DNA from: Bretschneidera sinensis
Taxonomy: Eukaryota; Streptophyta; Magnoliopsida; Brassicales; Akaniaceae
Direction of reading: 5' to 3'
Assembly (NCBI GenBank): GCA_023935145.1
Contig: CM043701.1
Coordinates: 72,106,817-72,170,816, forward strand
Length of the DNA: 64,000 nt
Shown in pieces: positions 31,538 to 42,158 of this stretch. Under the pieces are notes generated by a model. It ran no database searches, was not told the DNA's origin, and saw only the letters and a list, made by a program, of their open reading frames with translations. Made by a program: the position numbers and the translations under genes. Numbering within the stretch: position 1 is the stretch's first letter; every line of letters starts with the position of its first letter.

Positions 31538-32935
31538 GTGGTCTCTACCTTCGAACCATCATCTGAATCCTCATCCTCTACATCAAAAATATAAATATCT
31601 TGCTCATACCCAACTGACTCAGTATCTGAAGTATCCGGTGCAGTCTGTGGGGTAGTCTCCACTCTTTATCTCCATAGCTAAGATCAATCTGAACCTATTT
31701 GGCTATTCCAGTACATTTAGGACAGTCTCCACATTCCTTTGTGTTTCTCTGAACACAACATCTCTGCTGAAAACTATGCTCTTGTTTTTTGGATTCCATA
31801 ACTTGTACCCCTTGATCCCATCTTTATAACCAATGAAAATGCACTTCACTAATTTGTTGTCAAGTTTGTTCCTCTTTTTTTTTTTTTGGCACATGCATAT
31901 AAGCATCACATCCAAACACCCTAATAGGAGCCAAACTCGGCTTCTTCCTGAATAGTGTCTCAAACAGTACCTGATCCTGCAAAGCTGATGTAGGTGACCT
32001 GTTCTTCAAAAAACATGTCGTAGCCACAGCCTCTGCCCAGAACTCCGGCTCCAAGCCTACACAACTCAACATACTCATTGATTTCTCTATGAGTAATCGA
32101 TTGAGTCTCTCGGCCACCCTATTCTATTGAGGTGTATATGGAGTTATTTTCTGTCTTGCAATGCCGTTTGCCACACAGAATTGCTCAAACTTGTCTGAGC
32201 AAAATTCCCCTCCATTATCTATTCTCAGTACCTCTATCTTTCTTTCCATCTGATTTTCTACTAATGCTTTAAGCTCACAGAACTTATCAAATTCTTCAGC
32301 TTTACTCTTAATAAAATAAATCCATGCACACCTTGAAAAATCGTCAATGAAAGAGACATAATATCTTGATTTTCCAATGATTGGACCGGAATTGGCCTAA
32401 ACACATCACTATGTATCAAATCCATAATACCTTTTGCCTTTCTGCCAGCGAACTTAAAACTCACACGGTTATGCTTGCCATGTAGACAACACTTACAGAA
32501 ACCGAATCCCATAAAGCAATCTGTGACTCCCTTCACCATTTATTTCGATGATAAAGTAAATAGTCCATTTTCACCAATATGCCCAAGCCTCTGATGCCAC
32601 AACATATAGGGCTTCGGATCATCATCAATCGCTTCCTCAGATTAAACCTCTATTGCAGTGACTTTATATTGTACTTCCCAACAGCTTGTACAACGTACCA
32701 TACCGAACACTTCGTGTGATTACTAGCGATCCATGAGTCATCTTGCATGATCTTTTGTCACAGCTGAAATTCACTCCCCATCTGTCATCTTGCTGACTAA
32801 CATCAGGTTCCTGCTAAGGTTCGAAATATGCATCACACTTGGAAATGTCCAGACTGTCTCATCATTCATCTTCAACTTCACCTTCACCTTCCTATGACCA
32901 ATAATTTTTATTGGAGAGTTATCTTCCAATAAAAC
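31538..32935 (-). pseudogene. Copia-1 integrase and GAG-pre-integrase
   Basis: Fragments in several frames: the GAG-pre-integrase segment (32771-32935) with VLLEDNSPIKIIGHRK and SRNLMLVSKM, a zinc-binding-type CKCCLHGKHNRVSF region (32261-32539), then the integrase core end with AERLNRLLIEKSMSML and EAVATTCFLKNRSPTSAL (31860-32117), and NKLVKCIFIGYKDGIKGYKLW (31703-31963). A poly-T run (about 31873-31885) shifts the frame. No complete integrase remains. Confidence 0.82.
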
Positions 32936-33817
32936 TGTTGGTGTTTGTCTAAGGTTTAAACAAGGAAAAATCAGCATCAAGTGTACACCAGTGTGCACCG
33001 CAGCCTGGCTCTTCTAAGGTGCGGCGCCCAGCAAGGGAGAAGACTTGGAGAAGGTGTTAGCCGCGGCTCAGCCTCCCCCACGCCACGGCACCCAGAAAGG
33101 ATGAAGAGGGTGCCCTGGTCCGCGCCGTGGCCCAGGCCAATCCAAGCCTCAGCACGAAGCTCCAAGCCTCAACACGCCCTATTCCAAGGCTCAGCACGAG
33201 GCACACCTGATGCTTATATTTCAGCATTTCAAATGGTGTGTAAGTCATGAACGAAATGCACAGGATCACTTAGAATTGATTGAGGGCTAAGGTTGATTAG
33301 TCCTCAAGATCTAAGGATGGATATTGATCCTCAAGATGGGTCAAGAAGTTGGTGCACTATATAAAGGGTCACTTAGCTTCAATCTCCATAAGTGTGAGGA
33401 ATAACTTGTGACTGAAAGTGAGATCAATTGTAAGAGTGCAAAAACACAAAACAAGAGAGACTCATTGTAAATGCTAGTTGTTTAGAAAGATAGAGTAGAA
33501 AAAAAAAGGGATTCAAGGGTTTGTAAGGGGAATTTTCTTGGGAAAATTCCAGGGTTAGTTCTTATCACTTTCTTTTACTTCTTCAAGAACTTGAGTTTCT
33601 TGGAGAGGGTTACTGTATTTTTAAAGAACCATTGATTTAGTGCAGAGAGTTCAGAGGAACTCACTGGGACGTAGGCTATTGTCGAACCTCGATAACAATT
33701 GTTGTGTCCTTTCGTTTCTTTGATTTCTGTTTTGTTTTTGATTCACCTTTACAAGTCATTCTAGACTTGGGTGTTTGGAAGATCCCCACCTAGGCATCTC
33801 CAAGGTGATTTCCAACA
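32936..33817 (+). repeat. Copia-3 5' LTR
   Basis: 882 bases, TGTTGGTGTTTGTC...TTCCAACA. A TATA box (CTATATAAAGG) is at about 33358-33368. Upstream of it U3 has an unusually GC-rich block (33020-33195) with GGCGCC-, GCCGCGGC- and CAGCACG-like repeats, in contrast to the AT-rich rest. Confidence 0.92.
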
Positions 33818-33830
33818 GTGGTATCAAAGC
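33818..33830 (+). promoter_or_regulatory. Copia-3 primer-binding site (initiator tRNA-Met type)
   Basis: TGGTATCAAAGCC follows the LTR with one base between. It matches the complement of the 3' end of plant initiator tRNA-Met (TGGTATCAGAGCC) with one substitution. Confidence 0.85.
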
Positions 33831-34070
33831 CGGAGGAGCTTTGGATAGCGGGTATCAAAGCTGAAACAGAAGGTGACGGAGTCAAGACTCCAAGAATCAA
33901 AGATCAACTTCTTGGGTGATTCAAGAACAGAGTAAAGATCAAGATCAGACGTGTTCTTGAGGGTGATTCAAGAACGGTATTGAGATCAATCTTCGATTGT
34001 GTTCTTGAGGTTTAGAAGAAGTTGGAAAGCGATTGTGGGTGCTGTATAAATCTGAGATTTTCTCCGCAAG

Positions 34071-35495
34071 ATGGCTTCAAATTTCATTGTTGAGAAATTT
34101 GATGGAAAGGGAGACTTTGCCCTTTGGAAGCGGAAGATCAAGACTGTTCTTATACAACAGAAGGTGGACTTGGCTATTGGAGAAGATGACGCTTTTTCAG
34201 CAAGTATCATGGAGGACCAGCGGATTGAGATGAAGAAGATGGCATAGACCACCATTTTCTTGCACATATCGGATAGTATCACAAGGAAATGCGGAGACTC
34301 GGAAGATCCAGCTGTCATATGGAAGAAATTAGATGAGTTGTTTCTTACCAAACCTCTCCCTAATAAAATTTATCTTCTTAAAAGAATCTTTGCTTTTAAA
34401 ATGGATCTTAATAAAGAATTGCAAGATAATCTTGATGTGTTTAATAAACTAGTTTAAGATTTGGCTAGTTGTAGTATAAAGTTCCCGGATGAATAATTGG
34501 TTGTTATTTTGTTAAATTTCCTGATTGTTTTGAAAGTTTAATTAATGCAATTGACTATGGAAGAGATACACTAACCAAGGAAATCACGATTAATGCTATA
34601 AGGGCTCATGATTTCAAAGCCAAGATGAGGGAAGCATCAAGTGGAGAAGGGTTATTCGTTAGAGGAAGGCCAGCAACTCGGAATGACAGTAGCATTCATA
34701 GCAACTACCGAGAGAAATCAAGAGGTAGAGGGCAGAGCCATGGGAGATCGCATTCCAAATTGAAGTTTGGAGGGAAGTGATGCTTCTACTGCAATAAGGA
34801 GGGTCACTTCAAGAAAGATTGCAAGAAGAAGATGTGGGATGAGAGAGGAGGAAGTCATACCAAGAATGGAGAGGCTTCGGTTGCTAAGGGAGAATAGCAA
34901 GATTATGTTCTTGTTGTGCGCTCAAATGTGAGCAGGAGGCAAGGCAGTGAAAAATAGATCTTGGATATCTGGTGCACTTATCACATGTGCCCTCACAAGG
35001 ATTGGTTCAAGAATTTCAAGGAAATCAATGATGGAAGGGTTTTCTTGGGGAATGACACTTCTTGCCAAGTGAGGGGGATATGAGACATCTAGTTGAGGAT
35101 GTTTGATGGAGTCACAAGGCTACTGCGGAATGTGAGGTATCTTTCGGATTTGAAGAGGAATTTGATCTCATTGGGACAGCTGGATTCCATGGGGTATTCA
35201 TACAAAGCAGAGGGAGGAAATATCAAGGTGACCAAGCGATCTTTGATAGTGATCAAAGCAGCAATAAAAGATGGACTCTAAGAGATGATTGGAGAGACAG
35301 AAATCAAGGATCAAGCAGTAAGCTTGATGGCTGAGATAGATAAGGCAGCCCTTTGGCACACTCACTTGGGACATATGAGTGAAAAAGGCCTACAAGTTCT
35401 CAGCAATAATGGTCTACTTGATGGTGACAAAGTAGAGAAATTGGATTTCTGTGAGTGTTGCGTTCTTGGGAAGCAACACCGTAGTGCACAAGTCT
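34071..35495 (+). pseudogene. Copia-3 gag, protease and GAG-pre-integrase
   Basis: Gag starts ATG at 34071 (MASNFIVEKFDGKGDFALWK) and follows a UBN2-type capsid with WKKLDELF and NKIYLLKRIFAFKM. A CCHC knuckle (CFYCNKEGHFKKDC) is at about 34778-34820. The protease region is worn (LDIWCTYHMCPHKDWF, with WCTYH for DSGAS-H). GAG-pre-integrase (35093-35490) has LWHTHLGHMSEKGL and CECCVLGKQHR. In-frame stops occur near 34243, 34455, 34778 and 35279. Confidence 0.85.
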
Positions 35496-37985
35496 AAGGG
35501 CATTCTTGACTACATTCATTTGGACCTTTGGGGACCAGCAAGAACACCAACACAGGGAGGTAACTTTTACGTTATGTCTTAAATTGATGATTATTCAAGA
35601 AAGCTTTGGGTTTATTTGCTTAAAAATAAAATAGATGCTTTGAATAAATTTGTGGTATAGAAAAAGTTGCTGGAGACTCAAACAGGTAGGGTAGTTAAGG
35701 CTTTACGAACCGATAATGGCTTAGAATTTTGCAATAAGGATTTTGATAAATTCTATGAGTTAAATGGCATTCTAAGACATAGAACGGTTGTAAAAACACC
35801 TCAGCAAAATGGAGTTGCTGAGAGGATTAATAGAACCCTTATGGAAAAGGTTATGTGCATGTTAATTGGGTCCGGTTTACCGAAATATTTTTGGGAGGAA
35901 GCTGTGTCTACTGCTGTATACTTGGTAAATAGATCACCCTCTAGAGTTTTAGAGCTCAAGACTCCCATGGAGATGTGGAGTGGGAAACCCCCTGAGTTGA
36001 GCAACCTTAAGACTTTTGGGTGTGCTGCATTTGCACATCAAAAGGATGATAAACTTAACCCAAGGTCTAGAAAATATGTATTTCTAGGGTATGGTGATGG
36101 GTTTAAGGGGTATAAGTTGTGGTCCTTAGAACCAACAGGAATGAAACTCATAATAAGAAGGGGTATTATTTTTAATGAATTGTTATTTCCCTATTTGGAG
36201 AAAACTAACCCTGCATGGGCTAGTGAGCAAACCACTCTAGAATTTGTGGAGCATCGCATCAAGGAAAATTCAGTTCAGGTAGAGCAAAGAAAGCAAGAAG
36301 GTTCGGACCAGATAGAGCCCATTAATGAAGACCATGCTCAGGATACTCAAGAGGAGGCTGAACTAGAAGAGGTTGATGCAGCAAGTCAGAATGACTACCA
36401 GCTCACAAGGGACCGGGAAAGGAAGGTGGTCAGACCATCTTTGAGATATGGGTTTGCGGATGCTAATGTAGCAGCTCCTTGGATAAAAGGAGAGGTTGAA
36501 CCAAAAACTTACATGGATGCCATGAAATGTAAGGAGTCGCCAAAGTGGCAGCTAGCTATAGAGGAAGAAATGGATTCTTTGATGAAGAACAACTCTTGGG
36601 AATTGGTGCCCAAACAAGAAAAACAAAGAGTTGTGGATTATAGGTGGATTTACAAGATCAAAGAAGAAAATACTCCAGGGGATGAAGTCCAGTATAAAGC
36701 TAGGCTGGTAGCGAAGGGGTTCACACAAAGAGAAAGCATAGATTTCACCGAAATATTCTCACCGGTTATAAAATACAAGACAATACGGATAGTATTGGCT
36801 ATGGTGGTCCAATTTGATTGGGAGATTGAGCAAATGGATGTGAAGACAGCGTTCTTGCATGGAGAGCTTGATGAGACCATCTACATGAGGCAACCCGAAG
36901 GCTATGAGGAAGGAAGGCAGGGAGATTTGGTGTGCAAATTGAAGAAATCTCTCTATGGCCTGAAGCAATCACCTCGGCAATGAAATAAGAGGTTCGATTC
37001 CTTTGTAACCAGCCTGGGTTTCATGAGGAGCTACTCTAATTCGTGCTTGTATTACAAAGGGCACAAGGTAGAGGAAGTGGTGATCATCCTCATCTATGTT
37101 GATGATATGCTATTGGTTGGGAACAACAGGGAGAGGATAGAAGAATTGAAGTCTCAACTCAGTTCGAAGTTTGAGATGAAGGATCTTGGCTATGCACAGA
37201 ACATCTTTGGGATGAATATAATCCGAGAAAGGGAGAGAAACAGATTGAAGATTTCTCAGACTTCCTACATAGGGAAAATGATATCTAAGTTCTCTATGGA
37301 AGATAGCAAACCAGTGAAGGTTCCCCTTTCTGGCCATTTCAAGGTCTCCAGTGATCAATGTCCGAGATCGGAGGTGGAGAAGAAGGAAATGAAAAAGGTC
37401 CCTTACTCTAATGCAGTTGGTTCAATTATGTTCACTATGGTAAGCACTAAACCTAATATTGCTCATGCAATAAATGTCCTCAGTATGTTTATGAGTTATC
37501 CCGGAAAGGAGCATTGGCTTGGGATGAAGTGGTTGCTGAGGTACTTGAAGGTAAGCCTAGAAGTAGGACTGATTTATGAGAAGAGGGGTAAGTCCATCTG
37601 TCTTGAGGGTTATACAGATTCGATTGACTCCTACTTCTTCAACTTAAACGGATGTTGTATAAGTTAGAAGGCTCAATTGCAGCCGGTGGTAGCACTCTCA
37701 ACAACCGAGGCTAAGTACATAGCGGCAACAGAAGCCAATTAAGGAGGCTATATGGTGCAAAGGGTTGTTGGAAGAGTTGAAGATCCTGAAAGAGCAGGTG
37801 GTGGTGTACTCGGATAGTCAAAGTGCGTTGCACTTGTGTAAGAATCCAATGTTCCATGAGAGGACAAAGCACATTGATGTTTGTATCATTTCATTTGGGA
37901 AAATGTTACGGAATGATGCATTCAAGTTTACAAGGTAGTCATGGAGGAAAATCTTGCAGATTTAGGCACCAAGGTTCTACCTCTA
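35496..37985 (+). pseudogene. Copia-3 integrase, reverse transcriptase and RNase H
   Basis: A long clean stretch (35667-36983) carries the integrase core from TDNGLEFCN through TPQQNGVAERINRT, the GYKLW end, an acidic linker, and the first half of reverse transcriptase (KARLVAKGFTQRESIDF, MDVKTAFLHGELDETIYMRQPEG). A TGA replaces the Trp codon in SPRQW. The frame then continues at 37023 with the catalytic YVDD (37094-37105), and RNase H follows, broken at 37667 and beyond. It is close to copia-2 and was probably lost recently. Confidence 0.88.
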
Positions 37986-38114
37986 AGTAAGTTTAATCAT
38001 TGCCTTGGACTACTTAGGATTTGAGTCGGTTGATATGATGACTCAGGATGAGTTTGGATCCTGAGTTCTCTACACAATGGTTTCGGGTTTAAATGCTTAG
38101 ACAAAAGTAGAGAT

Positions 38115-39011
38115 TGTTGGTGTTTGTCTAAGGTTTAAATAAGGAAAAATCAGCATCAAGTGTACACCAGTGTGCACCGCGGCCTGGCTCTTCCAAGGTG
38201 CGGCGCCCAACAAGGGAGAAGACCTGGAGGAGGTGTACGCCGTGGCTCAGCCTCCCCCACGCCGCGGCACCCAGAAAGGATGAAGAGGGTGCCTTAGTCA
38301 GCGCCGTGGGCCAGCCCAATCTAAGCCTCAGCACGAAGCTCCAAGGCTCAGCACGCCATGTTCCAAGCCTCAGCACGAGACACACCTGATGCTTATGTTT
38401 CAGCATTTGAAATGATGCATAAGGCATGAACAAAACACACAGGATCACTTAGAATTAATTGAGGGCTAAGGTTGATTGGTCCTTAAGATCTAAGGGTGGA
38501 TATTGATCCTCAAGATGGGTCAAGAAGTTGGTGCACTATATAAAGGGTCACCTAGCTTCAATCTCCATAAGTGTGAGGAATAACTTGTGATTGAAAGTGA
38601 GATCAATTGTAAGAGTGCAAAGACACAAAACAAGAGAGACTCATTGTAAAGACTGGTTGTTTAGAAAGAGAGAGTAGAATAGAAAAGGGATTCAAGGGCT
38701 TGTAAAGGGAATTTTTTTGGAAAAATTCTATGGTTAGTTCTTATCACTTTCTTTTACTTCTTCTTCTTTGGTTCTTCAAGAACTTGAGTTTCTTGGAGAG
38801 GGTTGCTGTATTTGTAAAGAACCATTGATTTAGTGCAGAGAGTTCAGAGGAACTCATGGGGACGTAGGCTATTGCCGAACCTCGATAACAATTGTTGTGT
38901 CCTTTCCTTTCTTTGATTTGTGTTTCTGTTTTTGATTCACCTTTACAAGTCATTCTAGACTTGGGTGTTTAGAAGATCACCACCTGGGCATCTCCAAGGT
39001 GATTTCCAGCA
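38115..39011 (+). repeat. Copia-3 3' LTR
   Basis: 897 bases, highly similar to 32936-33817, ending TTCCAGCA. The TATA box is at about 38536-38546, with the GC-rich U3 block at 38185-38370. Confidence 0.92.
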
Positions 39012-40035
39012 AATATGTTTCCCCCATCAAAGGTTTTATACTCACGAAACCAGTCCCTGTGAGGTGTCATGTGAAAGGATGCTCCTGTGTCAATTATCTA
39101 AACACTTCGATCTGATTGAGTCAAACAGGATGCCATATTTAAGTCACCAGCGTCATCATCATACTGGTTTCTATTTTCTAAAGCTTATATCTTGCTTGTT
39201 TGCTTTTCAAGGCTCACATTCTTACTTCTGCAATTTTTCTTTAGATAACGGACTTCCTACACTTCTAACACTTCAACCTAAATTTATCCCTACTTTCGAT
39301 CTTTCTCTGAACTTGGGTTTGTCACCATACCACTTGTAGTCTCTATCGTGGGTTTGCCCTCTCACATATAAGGCCTTCTTTGACGAGTTCTTTGTACCTT
39401 GTTACCTCATCTCCTCAGACAATAGGGCTGCCACGACATTCTCAAAGGACAGATTAGTCGTACCACTACTAATTGCAACTATCAAGTTATCCCACGAATC
39501 AGGCGGTGAACAGAGCAGTGTAATAGCTTTATCATCATCTGTCACATCAACGCTGATAGACAATAACTGACTTATCAAAGTGTTGAACTCATGTAGATGA
39601 ACAGAGAAAGAATCACCCTTAGCCAGAGATCTTTCGCGGAAACAATCTATTTACCAGAGAATTACTTTGGTAAAGGTTTTCTAGCTTTTTCTAGAGATCT
39701 TTTGCAGTCTTCTCTCCAGAAACATTTATCAAGACAGAATCGGCCAGGCACAACAGAATCAAACTTCGTGCCTTCCGATCGAGCTTCTCCCACTCCGTGA
39801 TGGCCGCTGTAAATGATCCCGAAACCACCACCGGCGACGCTGCCTCTGCCGTGAACGCTACCATCATGCTCATCATATTCTTTGGCATCTGATTGACTAT
39901 CACCGTCCACTGATCCTTGTCCACGAGTAGATCCTCTATCTTCAGTTTCTACAACTCGAAGCCTTTCCCTCCGAACTTCTTGATTTCAATCCATGATCCA
40001 ATTAACATCTCTGATCGTTAATTCTCGAACACAAA
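39012..40035 (-). pseudogene. Copia-1 gag and protease region
   Basis: Right of copia-3 the copia-1 reading resumes. Around 39012-39100 the minus strand encodes GASFHMTPHRDWF and YKTFDGGNI, the protease/GAG-pre-integrase junction. Around 39640-39930 it encodes a UBN2-type capsid (MVAFTAEA, DRKARSLILLCLADSVL, KTAKDLWKKLE in shifted frames). Several breaks are present. Confidence 0.75.
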
Positions 40036-40395
40036 GCTCTGATACCAATTGAACGATTCGAGACCTGTCAATCACACAAATTATAAATAGAAAGAAAACA
40101 AAACAAGATTTACCTAGGTTCACCCCAGAATAAGGCTATGTCTTGCCAGAAGTTTCACTATTATCAACCTCATAAATTTCTCATTACAATGTGCACTCAA
40201 TACATAGAGAGTATTTATAAGCAACTTGAGACACCCTAATTAGGGTTTCCGCCCTGCTTCAAAACCACAACTATTTATGGGCCCAAACCCAAATCGTCAA
40301 GCAAAAAACCAGGTCTAACTCATTGGGCAGCAGGAGCCCATGATCGTTGGGGTTCTACAGATCTCAACCCGTTGAAATATACACCAACTCTAATA
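40036..40395 (-). repeat. Copia-1 primer-binding site and 5' LTR
   Basis: The minus strand reads TGGTATCAGAGC (40036-40047), an exact initiator-tRNA-Met match, beside the LTR (40050-40395). This LTR has about 50 bases (about 40322-40378) absent from its partner at 26435-26728, and ends CTCTAATA where the partner ends CTCTAACA. Confidence 0.85.
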
Positions 40396-40640
40396 GACAG
40401 AGACCTCAACTTACTGGCCAAACCCACTTGAGTTTAGACCCGAGATTTTTTTCAACAAAGAGTGGAATTTAAAGAACAAGCTCTTGGATGTCAGAGGACA
40501 ATATTTTAGTCTGTTGCCATTTGGAGTGGAAGAAAAAGCTGCCTGGAGCTTAATCAGAACTACAGGTTCTTCCAAGAGTGATTGTCAAACTGAAGTAATA
40601 AAGCTATATCTACTGCAAACTACAAGGAGTGTCAAAATCT
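40396..40640 (+). pseudogene. psi2: decayed P450, right part
   Basis: Continuation of 26434 after copia-1. It has the region before PERF (THLSLDPR in the shifted frame), then CCATTTGGAGTGGAAG and CTGCCTGGAGC, the worn remnant of the haem-binding FGSGRRxCPGA stretch, with a one-base loss after PFG and an altered Cys codon region. It is followed by CTGCAAACTACAAGGAG. It is nearly identical to psi3 (58258-58490). Confidence 0.82.
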
Positions 40641-41700
40641 GACGTAAAATAATGTTTTCAATAATTGAAGGGTGGTTATTAGATCTGAAACTTGGTCTGC
40701 AATAAAATGTGCTCACTTATCCCAACAATTAGAAAACGGAGTCGTGGAGTTTGATTTATGTGTTAGTAAGAAATAAGTAATTTAAACTGACTAAAGTTGA
40801 AGAAATTTATGGCATCTTTTTCAAAATCAATTTCATTGAAGGAAAAAAAAAAAAGGAACTAAATAAACAATAACCTATCTATAGTCTAACATGTAAATGA
40901 GTTAAGAGTTCCAAGTACCAAGGCACGAGATAGCTTCTTAACTTTGTTAAAATCCCTTTTTAGAAACCCTTTTTGCCAAAATAAAATTCCTATAGCCACT
41001 TTCTGCCTCGTTGTGCAAGGTAATATTAGTTGGAGCTGCTAATGCATGTTTATAGGAAGAAAGAAATTGAGACAGAAAAAAGAAGTTGAAGGCAGAGGAA
41101 GCATAGGCAAAACACTAATCCATTATAGAGAAGTCAACCCCTGTTGTCTTATTTCTATTTCCAAAGAATAATTTTAGTTCACCAATGAATAACTGCTCAG
41201 TTATTTTAACAGAGCAAGTCTTCATAACAGAAGGAGAAAAACATGCAAATATGTATAAATGAAACAGGCTAGGTAGCAAGAAAAAACTTCCTGTGAAGGA
41301 TGGATCATGAAAATAATGTGGGAGATTCCCTTAATATTTGCTTGAGATCTTGTTTGGCATGGCTGGTCAACGCACTCGGGGTTCAGACCATCTTTGGATT
41401 TTTTATCAATATGGCCTGGCATGTATCAAGGTAATTGATTAGGATTATGTGCGGACTCGGCCGGCCATATGCAGCAAGGTCCAAATCCTTGTATTTAAGA
41501 ATTGAAACAAGATGCATGACTGCTGGAATCAAAACAAACATTTGAAGACAACCATAAGGACGCAAATGAGTTAGGACAAAGAATAAAAATTCATTAATTT
41601 ATCACGTACATTTGGAAGATCCTCAAAGGCTCATCATAATCTTATAGTCCAAAACAGATGGCATTGACCCAGTCTTAACAATCATTTGTTAAAATGTCCA
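40641..41700. repeat. Duplicated intergenic DNA before gene A
   Basis: About 1 kb without a gene. It is collinear with 58500-59480 before gene B (for example GGCCGGCCATATGCAGCAAGG occurs in both), with small gaps and a roughly 80-base stretch (about 40915-41010) missing from the other copy. Similarity ends near 41700/59480. It marks the tandem duplication unit. Confidence 0.82.
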
Positions 41701-42158
41701 AATTATTTGTTAATATAATTTGAGTGGTGATATCACGGAATCAAATCTATGAAAGTTATTATGAAGTCGAAAAAATTTATTAATAATCACTACAAAATTT
41801 AATAGTAATTATGATATTTAAATTTTTAAAATTTTTTTTTATATAATTACTATTTAATTTTCTTATGTTTATTAATAAATTTTTTCAATTATTTGTTAAT
41901 TCTAAAAAAAACTAGTTTCATTGGATTAGGGCTCACATAATTTCCTTGGTTATAAAAAGTTTTGTATAAAAAAACTTTTATCCAATTATATTATATTTTA
42001 TTATATATAGTACAACAATTGATGCATTTGTAATTATAGTTTATGGTGCATGTCATGTCATATATACGATGACGTTGCAAATATTTAATTGCATTACTCC
42101 TTGTACATAAGCCCATTAGCCTTTGAATCTGTTTATTTTTCCAACATTAGATTGAAAA
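41701..42158 (+). promoter_or_regulatory. Gene A upstream region
   Basis: AT-rich and not shared with gene B. Possible TATA boxes are TTATATATAG (42001-42010) and TCATATATAC (about 42058-42067); neither is decisive. No other element recognised. The loss of similarity to the gene B promoter suggests different regulation. Confidence 0.35.

Larger units (their letters stand above)
32936..39011 (+). mobile_element. Ty1/copia element copia-3
   Basis: Plus-strand copia element with LTRs at 32936-33817 and 38115-39011, an initiator-Met-type primer site and a purine-rich tract (ACAAAAGTAGAGAT) before the right LTR. It interrupts copia-1 in the GAG-pre-integrase region. The left flank is AAAAC; the right flank begins AATATG where AAAACTATG would be expected, so the duplication looks shortened by three bases. 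Copia-2 belongs to the same family on the opposite strand. Confidence 0.9.
26435..40395 (-). mobile_element. Ty1/copia element copia-1, hosting B3 and copia-3
   Basis: Minus-strand copia element. Short LTRs lie at 26435-26728 and 40050-40395; the initiator-tRNA-Met-type primer site is at 40036-40047. Order from the right: gag, protease/GAG-pre-integrase, integrase, reverse transcriptase, RNase H. B3 splits it between integrase and reverse transcriptase, and copia-3 splits GAG-pre-integrase. Without nested DNA it is about 4.8 kb. It cuts P450 remnant psi2. I could not read a clear target duplication (GGTTA against GACAG). Confidence 0.87.

Noticed and set aside
32977..33269. Overlapping Arg/Pro/Ser-rich frames on both strands
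   Set aside because: They come from the GC-rich U3 block of the copia-3 LTR and recur in the other LTRs.
41222..41565. Small minus-strand frames in the intergenic DNA before gene A
   Set aside because: The duplicate copy before gene B breaks or changes them, and they have no similarity to known proteins.
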